Below, in pieces: positions 20,742 through 29,332 of a stretch of 64,000 bases of DNA. The notes beneath the pieces are model-generated. The model did no database searches, was not told the origin of the DNA, and saw only the letters and a program-made list of their open reading frames with translations. Each line of letters opens with the position of its first letter. Position 1 is the first letter of the stretch. This DNA comes from Prostheceraeus crozeri (Eukaryota > Platyhelminthes > Polycladida > Euryleptidae). The stretch covers positions 32,026-96,025 of the forward strand of contig CAJQUW010012537.1 of assembly GCA_907163375.1 (NCBI GenBank). The letters are read 5' to 3'. A program made the position numbers and the translations under genes.

Positions 20742-20750
20742 TATATAAGG
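20742..20750 (+). promoter_or_regulatory. TATA box (TATATAAGG)
   Basis: TATATAAGG lies 85 bp upstream of the 244-residue gene. CRE/AP-1-like sequences (ACACGTCATCAC and TGATGAGTCAT) lie 15-45 bp upstream of it. Confidence 0.55.
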
Positions 20751-20834
20751 AAGACGCTTTAATGATATTTTACCACTTTCAAGTGACAATTCATTTGCGC
20801 TGGTTGAAAGCTCCGAATTAGTACTTGTTGAAAC

Positions 20835-21569
20835 ATGACTCAGAAAATGTATACAATCAGAGAGGAAGGTGACGCTTTTGAGCAAGATCTCTTGAAGCTT
20901 CGTCCGACACGAAAGGTGCAAGGGATTGGAAATACGTTCTACTTTCAAACCTTGAATTATGGTGATGATGGCTTTTATCTTCAAGTTCCATTCTTCCACA
21001 GTAATGGTATGTCTACATCAGGGTATAGCAATATGAGACAAATGCGAGTGACTTTTCCAAAATGGCAACAGGTGATTCTTAAAACTATTGACTCTTTCGC
21101 GAAAGAATGTGTTGAGCTGCCTGAAAGTGCTCCCACTCATTGGAGAAAGGCATTAGAGGAAGGAGTTGGTTATAAGGAATTGCCGGAATTCGATACACTG
21201 TTTTTAAAACTATCTGATCATTTTCAAGCATTCGATCTCTTTACAAACGCGATGGAATGTGAGGATCTCAAACGGGGCCGCTATATGGGCTTAGTTCACG
21301 TTACCGGACTTTATATTGGCTCACATGGTTCGACTGGTAAAGTCGCATCTTTACAAATGAAGGTTCTTCAACTAGTCTATGAACCACTACCAATTGATAA
21401 ATGTTTAATTAACATTGATAAGACTGCTTCAAGTGATGGGAAGGAAGAGAGCAAAAAGCGAGGTCGGAAATCTAAAGATGGGAATCCTAAATTGAAGTTG
21501 AAGCGCCAAGATGCTGACTTGAAAACTTTCTATAATCCTAATTGTGATGAGGAAACACAAATGTTTTAA
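20835..21569 (+). CDS. Unrecognised Polinton protein (244 residues, basic C-terminus)
   Basis: No family recognised. The first ~190 residues look like a globular mixed alpha/beta domain (FYLQVPFFHSN, then MRVTFPKWQQVILKTIDSF, then LVHVTGLYIGSHG). The last 50 hold a nuclear-localisation-like basic stretch (SKKRGRKSKDGNPKLKLKR). A TATA box and CRE-like motifs lie upstream, so it is probably separately transcribed. Basic tail and core might indicate a DNA-binding replication protein, but this is a guess. An AATAAA (about 21625) follows the stop. Confidence 0.65.
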   Translation: MTQKMYTIREEGDAFEQDLLKLRPTRKVQGIGNTFYFQTLNYGDDGFYLQVPFFHSNGMSTSGYSNMRQMRVTFPKWQQVILKTIDSFAKECVELPESAPTHWRKALEEGVGYKELPEFDTLFLKLSDHFQAFDLFTNAMECEDLKRGRYMGLVHVTGLYIGSHGSTGKVASLQMKVLQLVYEPLPIDKCLINIDKTASSDGKEESKKRGRKSKDGNPKLKLKRQDADLKTFYNPNCDEETQMF

Positions 21570-21710
21570 TTTGTAAATGTTTTAATTTGTAAATGTAACT
21601 TGAAAGTTTCTATTCTGAATGTAAATAAACTTGATCTGGAACAGGTGTCTGTTTTGTTGTTCTAAGCAAAATTAGCGGGATGATGAGTTTAATGTTAATG
21701 GAATTATAAG

Positions 21711-22346
21711 ATGACAGATTTTCGTCTATTCACTGATCGCACAATGTGTGTCGCTGGACCAAGTCAGTCCGGTAAAATTACATTTGTAACTGAATTGCTA
21801 CAATATAGAAATGAAATGTTTAACAAGGAAATTAAGAGAGTCAAATGGTATTATGGAATATTTCAACCACAACTACATTCTGCACTTCGCCAGAAAGGTT
21901 ATGAGGTGAAGCAAGGGTTGCCATCAACTGAGGATATCAAAGCAGGTGACTTACTAGTATTAGATGATCTATTACGAGAAAGCAAATCTTCAAAGGATGT
22001 AACTGAAATGTTCATTCAAACTGCACATCATAGGGAAGCTTTTATTATCTACATCACCCAAAACATCTTCGATGGAGGGAAAGAGCAAAGAACTAGAAGT
22101 TTGAATACACATTATTTGGCAATATTTAAAAATCCAAGAGATAGCAGTCAGATACATCATCTCAGTAGACAGATATTACCTCAACAACCTAAAGTACTTT
22201 CAAAAATATATGAAGATGTAACAAAGAAACCACATGGTTATCTATTTATTGATCTAACCCAGGAATGTCCGGAACGACTTCGATTTCGAACAAATATCAT
22301 ACCTAATTTCGCTGAACCAATGACAGTTTTCTCGGTTCACAGTTAG
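21711..22346 (+). CDS. Polinton genome-packaging ATPase (A32/FtsK-HerA type)
   Basis: This 211-residue P-loop ATPase has a Walker A segment (AGPSQSGK at about 15-22), a Walker B segment (DLLVLDDL, about residues 80-87) and the YITQN sensor region (about residues 114-118). This is the short A32-like ATPase found in all virion-encoding Polintons, believed to drive DNA into capsids. It is the expected length. It precedes the capsid-integrase cluster on the same strand with short spacers. Confidence 0.85.
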   Translation: MTDFRLFTDRTMCVAGPSQSGKITFVTELLQYRNEMFNKEIKRVKWYYGIFQPQLHSALRQKGYEVKQGLPSTEDIKAGDLLVLDDLLRESKSSKDVTEMFIQTAHHREAFIIYITQNIFDGGKEQRTRSLNTHYLAIFKNPRDSSQIHHLSRQILPQQPKVLSKIYEDVTKKPHGYLFIDLTQECPERLRFRTNIIPNFAEPMTVFSVHS

Positions 22347-22385
22347 TTTTAAGCAATGTACTTTGTTGCCTTATTATTTTCAAAC

Positions 22386-23036
22386 ATGTCGTATTCAAAG
22401 ATGGTAGTCATTCCTCAAGAGGAGTATGTACAATTGACTACATTACAAAGTGCACAGGAAGTCAAAAATATAGATCAACCTATTACGAATCAACTTAAGG
22501 AACTATCACAAAAGGATATGGAAATTCAGAAGATTAAGGATCCCTATCGACGAATGCAGTTAGCAGCTGAAAACATTGACGAGAGGTGACAGATTCGTGA
22601 CAAGTTGCGACGATTTATAACCTTGTCAACACCTCGACCATATCGTGTGCGCGCTGAGCGATTATTTGACTTCATTGATCCACATGTGAAGTTCAATGAG
22701 AGAGGGGAGATAATAGATGAAACAACTGGCGATGTTATCAGAAATAGTCTCATAGATGACCTTCTACAATATGCTGTCAGAGATGTAAGGCGAAAACTAG
22801 GAGCACCACAAGGGTGGACATATTTTCAGAAAATTTTATCTGATCAAAATGTACCTCACAATATTATTGGAGGACCGACTGTGAATGAATTGGATAAGGG
22901 TCACTTACAAGATGGATCAAAGAGTAAAACACCCACGATGGCGGTCAAGCGAGAGCTTGCAGATCCCGATGATCTGCAACCAAAAAGAGCTACTAGGCGC
23001 TCAATGCGTGTTGCGAAGGAGTATAGTAAATATTAA
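22386..23036 (+). CDS. Conserved-type Polinton protein of unknown function (region)
   Basis: The region encodes a protein beginning KMVVIPQEEYVQLTTLQS, with coiled-coil character, and a distal part with helical segments, a basic cluster (PKRATRRSMRV) and an acidic linker. An MVVIP.E.Y start followed by helices is a recurring Polinton gene located between the ATPase and integrase. It appears broken about once. Function unknown; a structural or DNA-binding role is possible. Confidence 0.55.
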
Positions 23037-23070
23037 GCAAATATGAATTAAGCCTTGCCTCTCTCATATT

Positions 23071-23397
23071 ATGTCGTTACAAAAATTTTGCTGTTGTTTG
23101 AAATCTGCGCTCGAAGGCAAAGGAGAAGAGGGCATAGAGGTTGATATCAATTGTGTTAGCAGTTGCTGTGCGAGTAATACGCGTGCAAATCAGAACAAAG
23201 ACGATGAGTACAGCAGTGAAACTCAGAAAGATTTATTACGACTTAAATCATCCCGCAAGTTTCAGTCGTCCGGAGGTTCTAGCTCGTGCAGCAGGTGTGG
23301 GAATAGAGAAAGTCAAGAAGTGGTTGAGGAGTCAACCGACTTACACTCTTCACAAAAATGCGAGAAAGCGGTTTCCAACAAGAAAATATGTTGTTAA
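23071..23397 (+). CDS. Small Cys-rich Polinton frame overlapping the integrase
   Basis: A 108-codon frame starts MSLQKFCCCLKSALEG and has clustered Cys (CVSSCCAS). Only the first ~45 codons lie before the integrase start at 23204; the rest overlaps it in another frame. A short Cys-rich N-terminal piece upstream of the integrase would be plausible, but the overlapping part may be chance. Confidence 0.35.
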   Translation: MSLQKFCCCLKSALEGKGEEGIEVDINCVSSCCASNTRANQNKDDEYSSETQKDLLRLKSSRKFQSSGGSSSCSRCGNRESQEVVEESTDLHSSQKCEKAVSNKKICC

Positions 23398-24292
23398 CAA
23401 TATAGATAGTCAATGGCAAGCGGACTTGGCTGACATGCAACAGATATCACAGTACAATGATGGCTATAAATACATCTTAACCGTAATAGATATTTTATCT
23501 CGCTATGCTTGGGCACGTGCGCTGAAATCTAAACGAGGACCAGAAGTTGAAGCGGCTTTTCAGAGCATTTTCGATGAGGGGCGTGTTCCGCAAAGAATAC
23601 AGACCGATCAAGGGAAGGAATTCGAAAACTCTCATGTTCGAAGTCTCCTTAAAAGTCATAATGTGGAATTGTTTAGTGTCAAAAGTGCTTATAAAGCTGC
23701 CATGGTTGAGAGGTTCAATCGCACACTGAAGACAAAAATATGGCGCTATTTCACTGCAAAAAATACACATGTTTGGGTAGGTGAGCTGCAGAAATTTGTT
23801 AAGAATTACAATGAAAGCTACCATCGAATCATTAAGATGAAACCAGTTGATGTTACCCCAGATAATGCGATGGATGTATGGCTTCGATTGTATGATAAGA
23901 AAGCGAAAAACATTTCCAATGAAAAGAAAATTAATGTTGGTGATAGAGTTCGGATTTCAAAGGTTAAGTCTACATTTGAGAAGGGGTATCTACCTAATTG
24001 GACTGAAGAAGAGTTTTTTGTGGATGAAGTAAATACAAAATTTAGACCCACCATGTATAAATTAATAGATTACCATGGCAATCCAATTGAAGGAAAATTT
24101 TACTCTTATGAATTGCAAGTAGTAGACAGAAGTGAAGAGGTGTATATGATTGATAAAATAATTAGGAGGAAAGGTCATGGCAATCAAAGGAAATATCTAG
24201 TTAAATGGAAAGGATATCCTGATTCATTCAATAGCTGGATAACGCATCAGGATCTACGAAATGTGGAGATGGGAGACACTCGTAACTTTTAA
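23204..24292 (+). CDS. Polinton integrase (retroviral-type DDE) with chromodomain
   Basis: About 362 residues. An N-terminal helical DNA-binding part (KLRKIYYDLNHPASFSRPEV) is followed by the RNase H-fold core: WQADLADM (first Asp), IQTDQGKEF (second Asp), and MVERFNRTLK (catalytic Glu about 34 residues later). A C-terminal SH3-like segment (VGDRVRISK) and a chromodomain (KYLVKWKGYPDSFNSW) complete it. The enzyme inserts the element and makes the 6-bp duplication; the chromodomain may guide insertion to methylated histones. I prefer the Met at 23204 because the 21 upstream residues do not resemble Polinton integrases. Confidence 0.93.
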   Translation: MSTAVKLRKIYYDLNHPASFSRPEVLARAAGVGIEKVKKWLRSQPTYTLHKNARKRFPTRKYVVNNIDSQWQADLADMQQISQYNDGYKYILTVIDILSRYAWARALKSKRGPEVEAAFQSIFDEGRVPQRIQTDQGKEFENSHVRSLLKSHNVELFSVKSAYKAAMVERFNRTLKTKIWRYFTAKNTHVWVGELQKFVKNYNESYHRIIKMKPVDVTPDNAMDVWLRLYDKKAKNISNEKKINVGDRVRISKVKSTFEKGYLPNWTEEEFFVDEVNTKFRPTMYKLIDYHGNPIEGKFYSYELQVVDRSEEVYMIDKIIRRKGHGNQRKYLVKWKGYPDSFNSWITHQDLRNVEMGDTRNF

Positions 24293-24332
24293 GCTAATAT
24301 AGCATGTGACTTCTTCCATATATGACTTTAAC

Positions 24333-25910
24333 ATGTCTACTAACTTCAATATCATTCTTCCAAGCAATAGCAACCCCAAGATATTCCCAAGTAACAAACC
24401 ATCTCTATACTCTGTTGAATTCGCTAATCCAATTACTCTGCATGGACCCCATGAAGTTGCTCTAACTGAAATTACTTATTACAACGATATCAGTTTGCTA
24501 AAGAACAACTATTTTGAATTACATAAAGAAGTGCGAGAGAAGGATGATTGCTTTCGCATATTTCAAAATAGTCTACATGGTACATGGGCTTTTCATCATC
24601 TAACTTTACATCCTTTTTCAACATCTTTACCATCTGTTCAAAACATGATTAAAATTCAAAATGCATTTGCAACGTCAACTTTTGATTCTAAGGTTCCCAC
24701 AATGAGCTTGCAAGATACAGAAAAGGAAATCGGTAGAATGTTTGAACGAATAAATGATCTCTTCAAGCTGACTTTGAATAAATTCTACAAACCAGTCATA
24801 AAGGGGTCAACAAAATTGATGAAGGAAGGGAAGCATGTTCTTCTTGTATTAGGTAAGGATTTGAGTCATACTTTTGGGTATTCCAGAACAACTTTCTCAT
24901 CAAGGTATTGGTACAATGGACGTGGGTGGAATTCGGAGAGGAAAGTCACTGATTTTAAATGTAGAATTGTGCCATTGTATGCATTACAAAAAAGGAGCAT
25001 CCGAGTAAAAAATAAATTTGAGGTCATTAGAAGTGTTGAAGACTTTGCAAGAAAGTTTCAAGGATCAGTGCCAGAAACGTTAATGACTTGTGAATATAAG
25101 AAAGAGAAAGTAACTTTATTTACTGTTGAAACGGAGGCAGAATTTATTGTTTTTACTAAAAAGACACCATTGGAAAAGTCTGAGTCCGCTGTTATTGAAT
25201 TTGGATCTGAAATGATTGGGATGTTTAAGGGCCTTGAAAGCGCACCTTGGTTGACAGAATTAAATGATACATTCAAGGTTCAATTGTCCTCTTCTAAACT
25301 CAAAGCATCAACAAATGCTTCATGGGATATCCACGTATACAGCGAAGACATATCGGGTGATGAATTGTCTACTTCCAGTGAACTTGTAAAAAGAGCTAAT
25401 TTGAACATTGAAAGCTTGAAAACGCCATCTGAATTGTGTACAAAGTTAAATGAGTTTGGTGTAGATTACCTTGATGCAGATGAATATCACTTTTCTTATG
25501 ACCCACATAAGAAACGCATGATTCTAAAGGTAGGGAAGAACTCTCTTATCAAGCTGGATAGCGTGTTAACGACCACATTGGGATTCTCAAAATCAACTAT
25601 TTATGAAGGTACATCAATAGGCGATACAGCCCCATCACTAGAGCGTGATATAAGTAACTTATACGTCTATTGTAACATTATTGAATATACAAGGGTTGGC
25701 GACATTGAGGCCCCACTTCTGCGCACATTTCCTCTCTCATCCGTAAGGAAGCAACTAATCAATCGAGAATTTTTTAACACAATGTATCTACCAATCAGCC
25801 GAAATTTCATCAATAGAATTGACATATCAATTCATGATGATGCAGGAGAAGTAGTACCGTTCTGTGGTGGTGTTACTGTTTTGACCCTACATATTAGGTC
25901 ACGAGAATAA
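24333..25910 (+). CDS. Polinton minor capsid (penton-like) protein
   Basis: A ~525-residue protein opening with FNIILPSNSNPKIFPSNKPS, followed by YSVEFANPITLHGPHEVALTEITY, the characteristic beginning of the Polinton minor capsid or penton protein. A single-jelly-roll fold is assigned to this family in published work. The rest is beta-rich with repeated short strands. It is next to a basic protein, the major capsid protein and the protease, forming a capsid cluster. The Met at 24333 fits the usual N-terminus. GCTAATA occurs 36 bp upstream. Confidence 0.82.
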   Translation: MSTNFNIILPSNSNPKIFPSNKPSLYSVEFANPITLHGPHEVALTEITYYNDISLLKNNYFELHKEVREKDDCFRIFQNSLHGTWAFHHLTLHPFSTSLPSVQNMIKIQNAFATSTFDSKVPTMSLQDTEKEIGRMFERINDLFKLTLNKFYKPVIKGSTKLMKEGKHVLLVLGKDLSHTFGYSRTTFSSRYWYNGRGWNSERKVTDFKCRIVPLYALQKRSIRVKNKFEVIRSVEDFARKFQGSVPETLMTCEYKKEKVTLFTVETEAEFIVFTKKTPLEKSESAVIEFGSEMIGMFKGLESAPWLTELNDTFKVQLSSSKLKASTNASWDIHVYSEDISGDELSTSSELVKRANLNIESLKTPSELCTKLNEFGVDYLDADEYHFSYDPHKKRMILKVGKNSLIKLDSVLTTTLGFSKSTIYEGTSIGDTAPSLERDISNLYVYCNIIEYTRVGDIEAPLLRTFPLSSVRKQLINREFFNTMYLPISRNFINRIDISIHDDAGEVVPFCGGVTVLTLHIRSRE

Positions 25911-25953
25911 GGCTTTACGCTATTGTGACTTCCATAGTTATTCAATAGTCATA

Positions 25954-26436
25954 ATGACAGGCATTTACAGTAGACCATCATATCAGAGCGGTTATCCCGT
26001 GTTTGTTGGAGGTAGACGACAAGTTGGAGGAGGCATATTTGGTGCACTAAGACGTATGGTTCTTCCAACACTCAAAAAGTATGGCGTACCAATCATGAAG
26101 CGTGTTGGAAGCAGGGCTTTAGATTTTGGTGCAAATGTTGCAGCTGATGCGCTTCAAGGTGAGGATATCGGTGAATCTATGAAAATGCGCGCGCAGCAAT
26201 CTGCCATAGACGCATTAGATGATTTAACAAAGACGAGACGTACAGTTCGGAAGAAGCGTAGGAAGTCAAGACAAGTTGGATCAGGCCGAGTTACTAAGCA
26301 AAGACGCAGGAAAAGTAAAAAGCCGACTAGAGCAGCACGTTCTAAATCTAGACGTCGAGTGAAAACAAGAAAGCGCAAACGAAATTCCACAGCTACTAGA
26401 AACAAGTCAAAACGAAGGAAGACAACATACTTGTAG
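25954..26436 (+). CDS. Basic Polinton virion-type protein
   Basis: 160 residues. The N-terminal half has a Gly-rich stretch (FVGGRRQVGGGIFGALRR) and an amphipathic helix (MKMRAQQSAIDALDDL). The C-terminal half is almost entirely Arg, Lys and Ser (KRKRNSTATRNKSKRRK), suited to condensing DNA inside a capsid. Placed between minor and major capsid genes, it is the usual Polinton counterpart of adenovirus core or cement proteins. The GG-x-G-like sequences could be cut by the element's protease; that is inference. Confidence 0.7.
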   Translation: MTGIYSRPSYQSGYPVFVGGRRQVGGGIFGALRRMVLPTLKKYGVPIMKRVGSRALDFGANVAADALQGEDIGESMKMRAQQSAIDALDDLTKTRRTVRKKRRKSRQVGSGRVTKQRRRKSKKPTRAARSKSRRRVKTRKRKRNSTATRNKSKRRKTTYL

Positions 26437-26446
26437 AGCTAATACG

Positions 26447-27730
26447 ATGCAGAGTATCAATTCGGCTTTGTGTTTCTTCGATTCTCCCCCTCATCAGACA
26501 GACATCATCTCCTCAACAATTGTAGACATAGTCCCCACAACAAATATCAATGGTAACCAGCAGCCTATTCAGTTTGATATACCTGCCAATCCTCAAGATT
26601 ATATTGACTGTCAATCCATTGATTTAGAGTTGTGTATACAAATTAAGAAGACTGATGGTACAAATATCGATTCATCCAAGGATAAAGTGGGGTTAGCAAA
26701 TCTTCCTATTGCCAGTCTGTTCTCAGATGTGTATCTAATATTGAATGACAAACAGATTGAAGGAGGGGATCGAGCATATCCATATGGAGCATATATACAT
26801 ACAATGACTCAATTTCAAAAGCAAGCTAAACAGTCACACTTGCAAGTTTCTGGGTGGTATGATGATCAGCAAGGGAAATTTGATGATGTCTCAAATACAG
26901 GGTTGAAAAGACGAATGGATTTAACAGCGGATTCAAAGGAATTATACTTGAAAGGACCCGTCTATCTTGATTTCCTTCGTCAATCTAGATATCTGCTATC
27001 ACAGGTTAAAATGCAAATAAAATTTATTCGTGCAAATCCTGAGTTCGCGTTAATGGCTTTTGGAGCTACAAACTATCAAGTCAACATAAGTAATGCCGTG
27101 CTCAATGTAAGGCGAGTAACAATGAACCCGTCAGTCATCAACGAGCATGCGACAGGATTGAGGAAAAACAATGCAATATATCCAGTTAATCACAGTGTGT
27201 TGACAAACTTCACAATTGGTGCGGGATCATCCTCACATGCCTACCCAAATCTTTTTCCCACTGCAATGCCAAAGGCGGTGTATATCACATTTGTGGAAAA
27301 TGAGGCATTCATTGGTGCTTTTGAAAAGAATCCATTCAATTTCCAACACTTTAATGTTAGCAAACTAGCACTCTATCAGGATGGGAAATTTGTATCTTGC
27401 AAAGCATATGAGCCTAATTTCAAAGATGGTAAATTCGCACGTGAATATGGTTCTATTTTCACCGCCCTCAACATGTTTAATACAGACGATTCAAATGGAA
27501 TTACAATGGATATGTACAAGAATGGCTACTTCTTCATTATGTACAACCTCACAGCAGATGCAGATCTAGGTGGTGAAAGCGTAGGAGTTACAAAGCCTGG
27601 AAATCTACGACTGGAGGTATCATTTGAGTCACCTTTGAAGAAAACAATTACTTGTCTCACTTATGCTATCTATGATAGCAAAGTTGAGATAACAAGAATG
27701 AGAGACGTGACTGTCAGCTATCAGAGATGA
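26447..27730 (+). CDS. Polinton major capsid protein (double jelly roll)
   Basis: 427 residues. It begins SALCFFDSPPHQTDIISSTI and contains the LFSDVYLILNDKQIEGGDRAYPYGAYI segment and a C-terminal GNLRLEVSFESPL block followed by ITCLTYAIYD. These are the landmarks of Polinton major capsid proteins, which fold as double jelly rolls and form hexons. Full length for the family. The start is 10 bp after the preceding stop, with GAGCTAATACG immediately before the ATG. The stop codon overlaps the start of the protease gene (ATGA). Confidence 0.9.
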   Translation: MQSINSALCFFDSPPHQTDIISSTIVDIVPTTNINGNQQPIQFDIPANPQDYIDCQSIDLELCIQIKKTDGTNIDSSKDKVGLANLPIASLFSDVYLILNDKQIEGGDRAYPYGAYIHTMTQFQKQAKQSHLQVSGWYDDQQGKFDDVSNTGLKRRMDLTADSKELYLKGPVYLDFLRQSRYLLSQVKMQIKFIRANPEFALMAFGATNYQVNISNAVLNVRRVTMNPSVINEHATGLRKNNAIYPVNHSVLTNFTIGAGSSSHAYPNLFPTAMPKAVYITFVENEAFIGAFEKNPFNFQHFNVSKLALYQDGKFVSCKAYEPNFKDGKFAREYGSIFTALNMFNTDDSNGITMDMYKNGYFFIMYNLTADADLGGESVGVTKPGNLRLEVSFESPLKKTITCLTYAIYDSKVEITRMRDVTVSYQR

Positions 27731-28191
27731 GTAACTTAAGCAACATAGAAATCTTGAGGAAAATGAGGAAAGCTCATCCCTACTCCAAGACAATATTTCT
27801 CAATGTCTTTTCTAGAGATAATTTACCTGATTCAATTCCTTTCTATCCTTGTTCGCTTATCATCAATACGGATACCAACAATCTTCCCGGAAAACATTGG
27901 ATTGCTGTATACATCAATCGTTATAAAGTTGCCGAATATTTTGACTCTCTTAATCAACCTCGTTTACATGATATCGCATTATGGATGAACAGGTTTTCCT
28001 GGACAGTTAGGAAAGTGACATCGTTCCCACTTCAAAGTAATACATCTCTAATGTGCGGTGGCTATGTACTCTATTTTGTCAACGAGAGACCATTGAAAAA
28101 TAACTGTAAAAGTGCTTTAGAACTATTTTCAAAAAACTGTGATAAAAATGATGTAATTCTTACTAAATATGTTGAAACAGTTTTGAAATAA
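27727..28191 (+). CDS. Polinton maturation protease (adenovirus-type cysteine protease)
   Basis: 154 residues. GKHWIAVYI carries the catalytic His, YFDSLNQ the acidic residue, and TSLMCGGYVLYF the catalytic Cys, in the order of adenain-like proteases. The enzyme should trim capsid precursors. The start codon overlaps the capsid stop by four bases (ATGA), so translation may be coupled or the start may be reached by leaky scanning on a shared message. The length is normal for Polinton proteases. Confidence 0.9.
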   Translation: MSNLSNIEILRKMRKAHPYSKTIFLNVFSRDNLPDSIPFYPCSLIINTDTNNLPGKHWIAVYINRYKVAEYFDSLNQPRLHDIALWMNRFSWTVRKVTSFPLQSNTSLMCGGYVLYFVNERPLKNNCKSALELFSKNCDKNDVILTKYVETVLK

Positions 28192-28339
28192 AGTTTTATG
28201 TTGTATCATTAACTTGCTCTCTTTTTTCCAAAACAAGGGTCTATAAGGAAAACAAAAACATGCTCATATTTCATTATCTATTCACATATATACAAAAAAC
28301 ATGTTCACATTTCATTATCTATCCACATATATACAAAAT

Positions 28340-28909
28340 CTACAATTTGGTTTTCATGAAACATTTTTTCAAATCACATATGATGGGAGGCACATCACTT
28401 ATGTCTTTAATGCCGGTTATCACAATCTTTCCATTATGGAACACATGAACATGATATGGATGCCAGTTAGTCAATTGAGCTGCTGGAAATAACTCCACTT
28501 CATAAGTTAGATTATGTGATGATGTAACTTTACGGAAATCATAGTGATAGTGTAATTCACATAACACGGTCATTGTCTTCACTTTCCAATCAGATAATGA
28601 ATCACCAAGTAAATGTTCCAAAGTTAAGTGTAGATATGAGAGATCACCCTCCATGACCCTTCCAATACATTGGATTGTTCCATTTGGAAAGAATAGGATA
28701 GTGAGAGATCTATCCTTCCTCTGAATCCTCCATGTTAACATTGAGGGTCTTCCAAGATGTAAGCTCGTTGTCGGCTTCAATTTGCGTTTTATCAGTAACC
28801 ATTGTTTTCGGTTGGGTATATTCCTCTCGATCTCTTGTAGATTGAGTTTTGACTTTGCTTTTGTAGTTAACATCCGATTTACAACTTCCAACCGTTTGAT
28901 GTCCTCCAT
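28340..28909 (-). CDS. TATA-binding-protein-like protein encoded by the Polinton
   Basis: 189 residues, the length of a TBP core. Two repeats are visible. Repeat 1: VNRMLTTKAKSKLNLQEIE (about 10-28) parallels the TBP start (IQNIVSTVNLGCKLDL), and LTILFFPNGTIQCIG (69-83) parallels LIFSSGKMVCTG. Repeat 2: DWKVKTM then LTYEVELFP (134-142) parallels DFKIQNM then YEPELFP, and VHVFHNGKIVITGIK (154-168) parallels LLIFVSGKVVLTGAK. This is a complete saddle-type fold by motif. The likely role is binding TATA elements of the Polinton's own genes. It overlaps the upstream PC4-like gene by 200 bp in another frame on the same strand. Confidence 0.82.
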   Translation of the reverse strand: MEDIKRLEVVNRMLTTKAKSKLNLQEIERNIPNRKQWLLIKRKLKPTTSLHLGRPSMLTWRIQRKDRSLTILFFPNGTIQCIGRVMEGDLSYLHLTLEHLLGDSLSDWKVKTMTVLCELHYHYDFRKVTSSHNLTYEVELFPAAQLTNWHPYHVHVFHNGKIVITGIKDISDVPPIICDLKKCFMKTKL

Positions 28910-29270
28910 CTTTAATGAATGACGTTATCTGTGGTAGTATCTCCCTTGTAAAGGTTTCCCATGTGACGTCACTGAAACGAAAAAATCGATATTCAACATC
29001 TTCACGTTTTGGTGAACAGACGTATAGTTTGACTGATGAATCACACTTTATCCATACCTTGTCATCGAGAGGAATCTTGATCCGAGTCTTATGGTTGTCA
29101 ATGAGATCCACAAAGTCTTTCAGTGAAGGCAATGAGTCAATACTAATGCAAACGCCACGATGTTTTCGATCACTATTTGCTATTGAATGACGAAATGCTA
29201 TTCTTTTAGAATTTGTTATGTGAACGTTTTGAACGTCACTAAGTTTCCATGTTCTAATGTAATGAGGCAT
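28710..29270 (-). CDS. PC4-like (transcriptional coactivator p15-type) protein
   Basis: About 186 residues from the ATG at 29270. SKRIAFRHSIANSDRKHRGV then CISIDSLPSLKDFVDLID resembles the PC4 beta-sheet plus helix (basic strand, turn, GISLs, then w--L--li--I). A second, weaker copy, YRFFRFSDVTWETFTREILP, follows, so the protein may contain two PC4 folds and bind single-stranded DNA on its own. The C-terminal ~60 residues are polar and probably disordered. PC4 family members are coactivators that act with TBP and open promoters, so its adjacency to the TBP-like gene is suggestive. Homology is judged by pattern only. Confidence 0.5.
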   Translation of the reverse strand: MPHYIRTWKLSDVQNVHITNSKRIAFRHSIANSDRKHRGVCISIDSLPSLKDFVDLIDNHKTRIKIPLDDKVWIKCDSSVKLYVCSPKREDVEYRFFRFSDVTWETFTREILPQITSFIKDGGHQTVGSCKSDVNYKSKVKTQSTRDREEYTQPKTMVTDKTQIEADNELTSWKTLNVNMEDSEEG

Positions 29271-29332
29271 GTTCCGAAAGCTATGTTTCAAATTTAGGTT
29301 TAATGTTTGCCTAAAGTTTGTTATTTTATTAG

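Noticed and set aside
26154-26405. Minus-strand frame rich in Leu/Phe
   Set aside because: Antisense of the Arg/Lys-rich basic Polinton protein.
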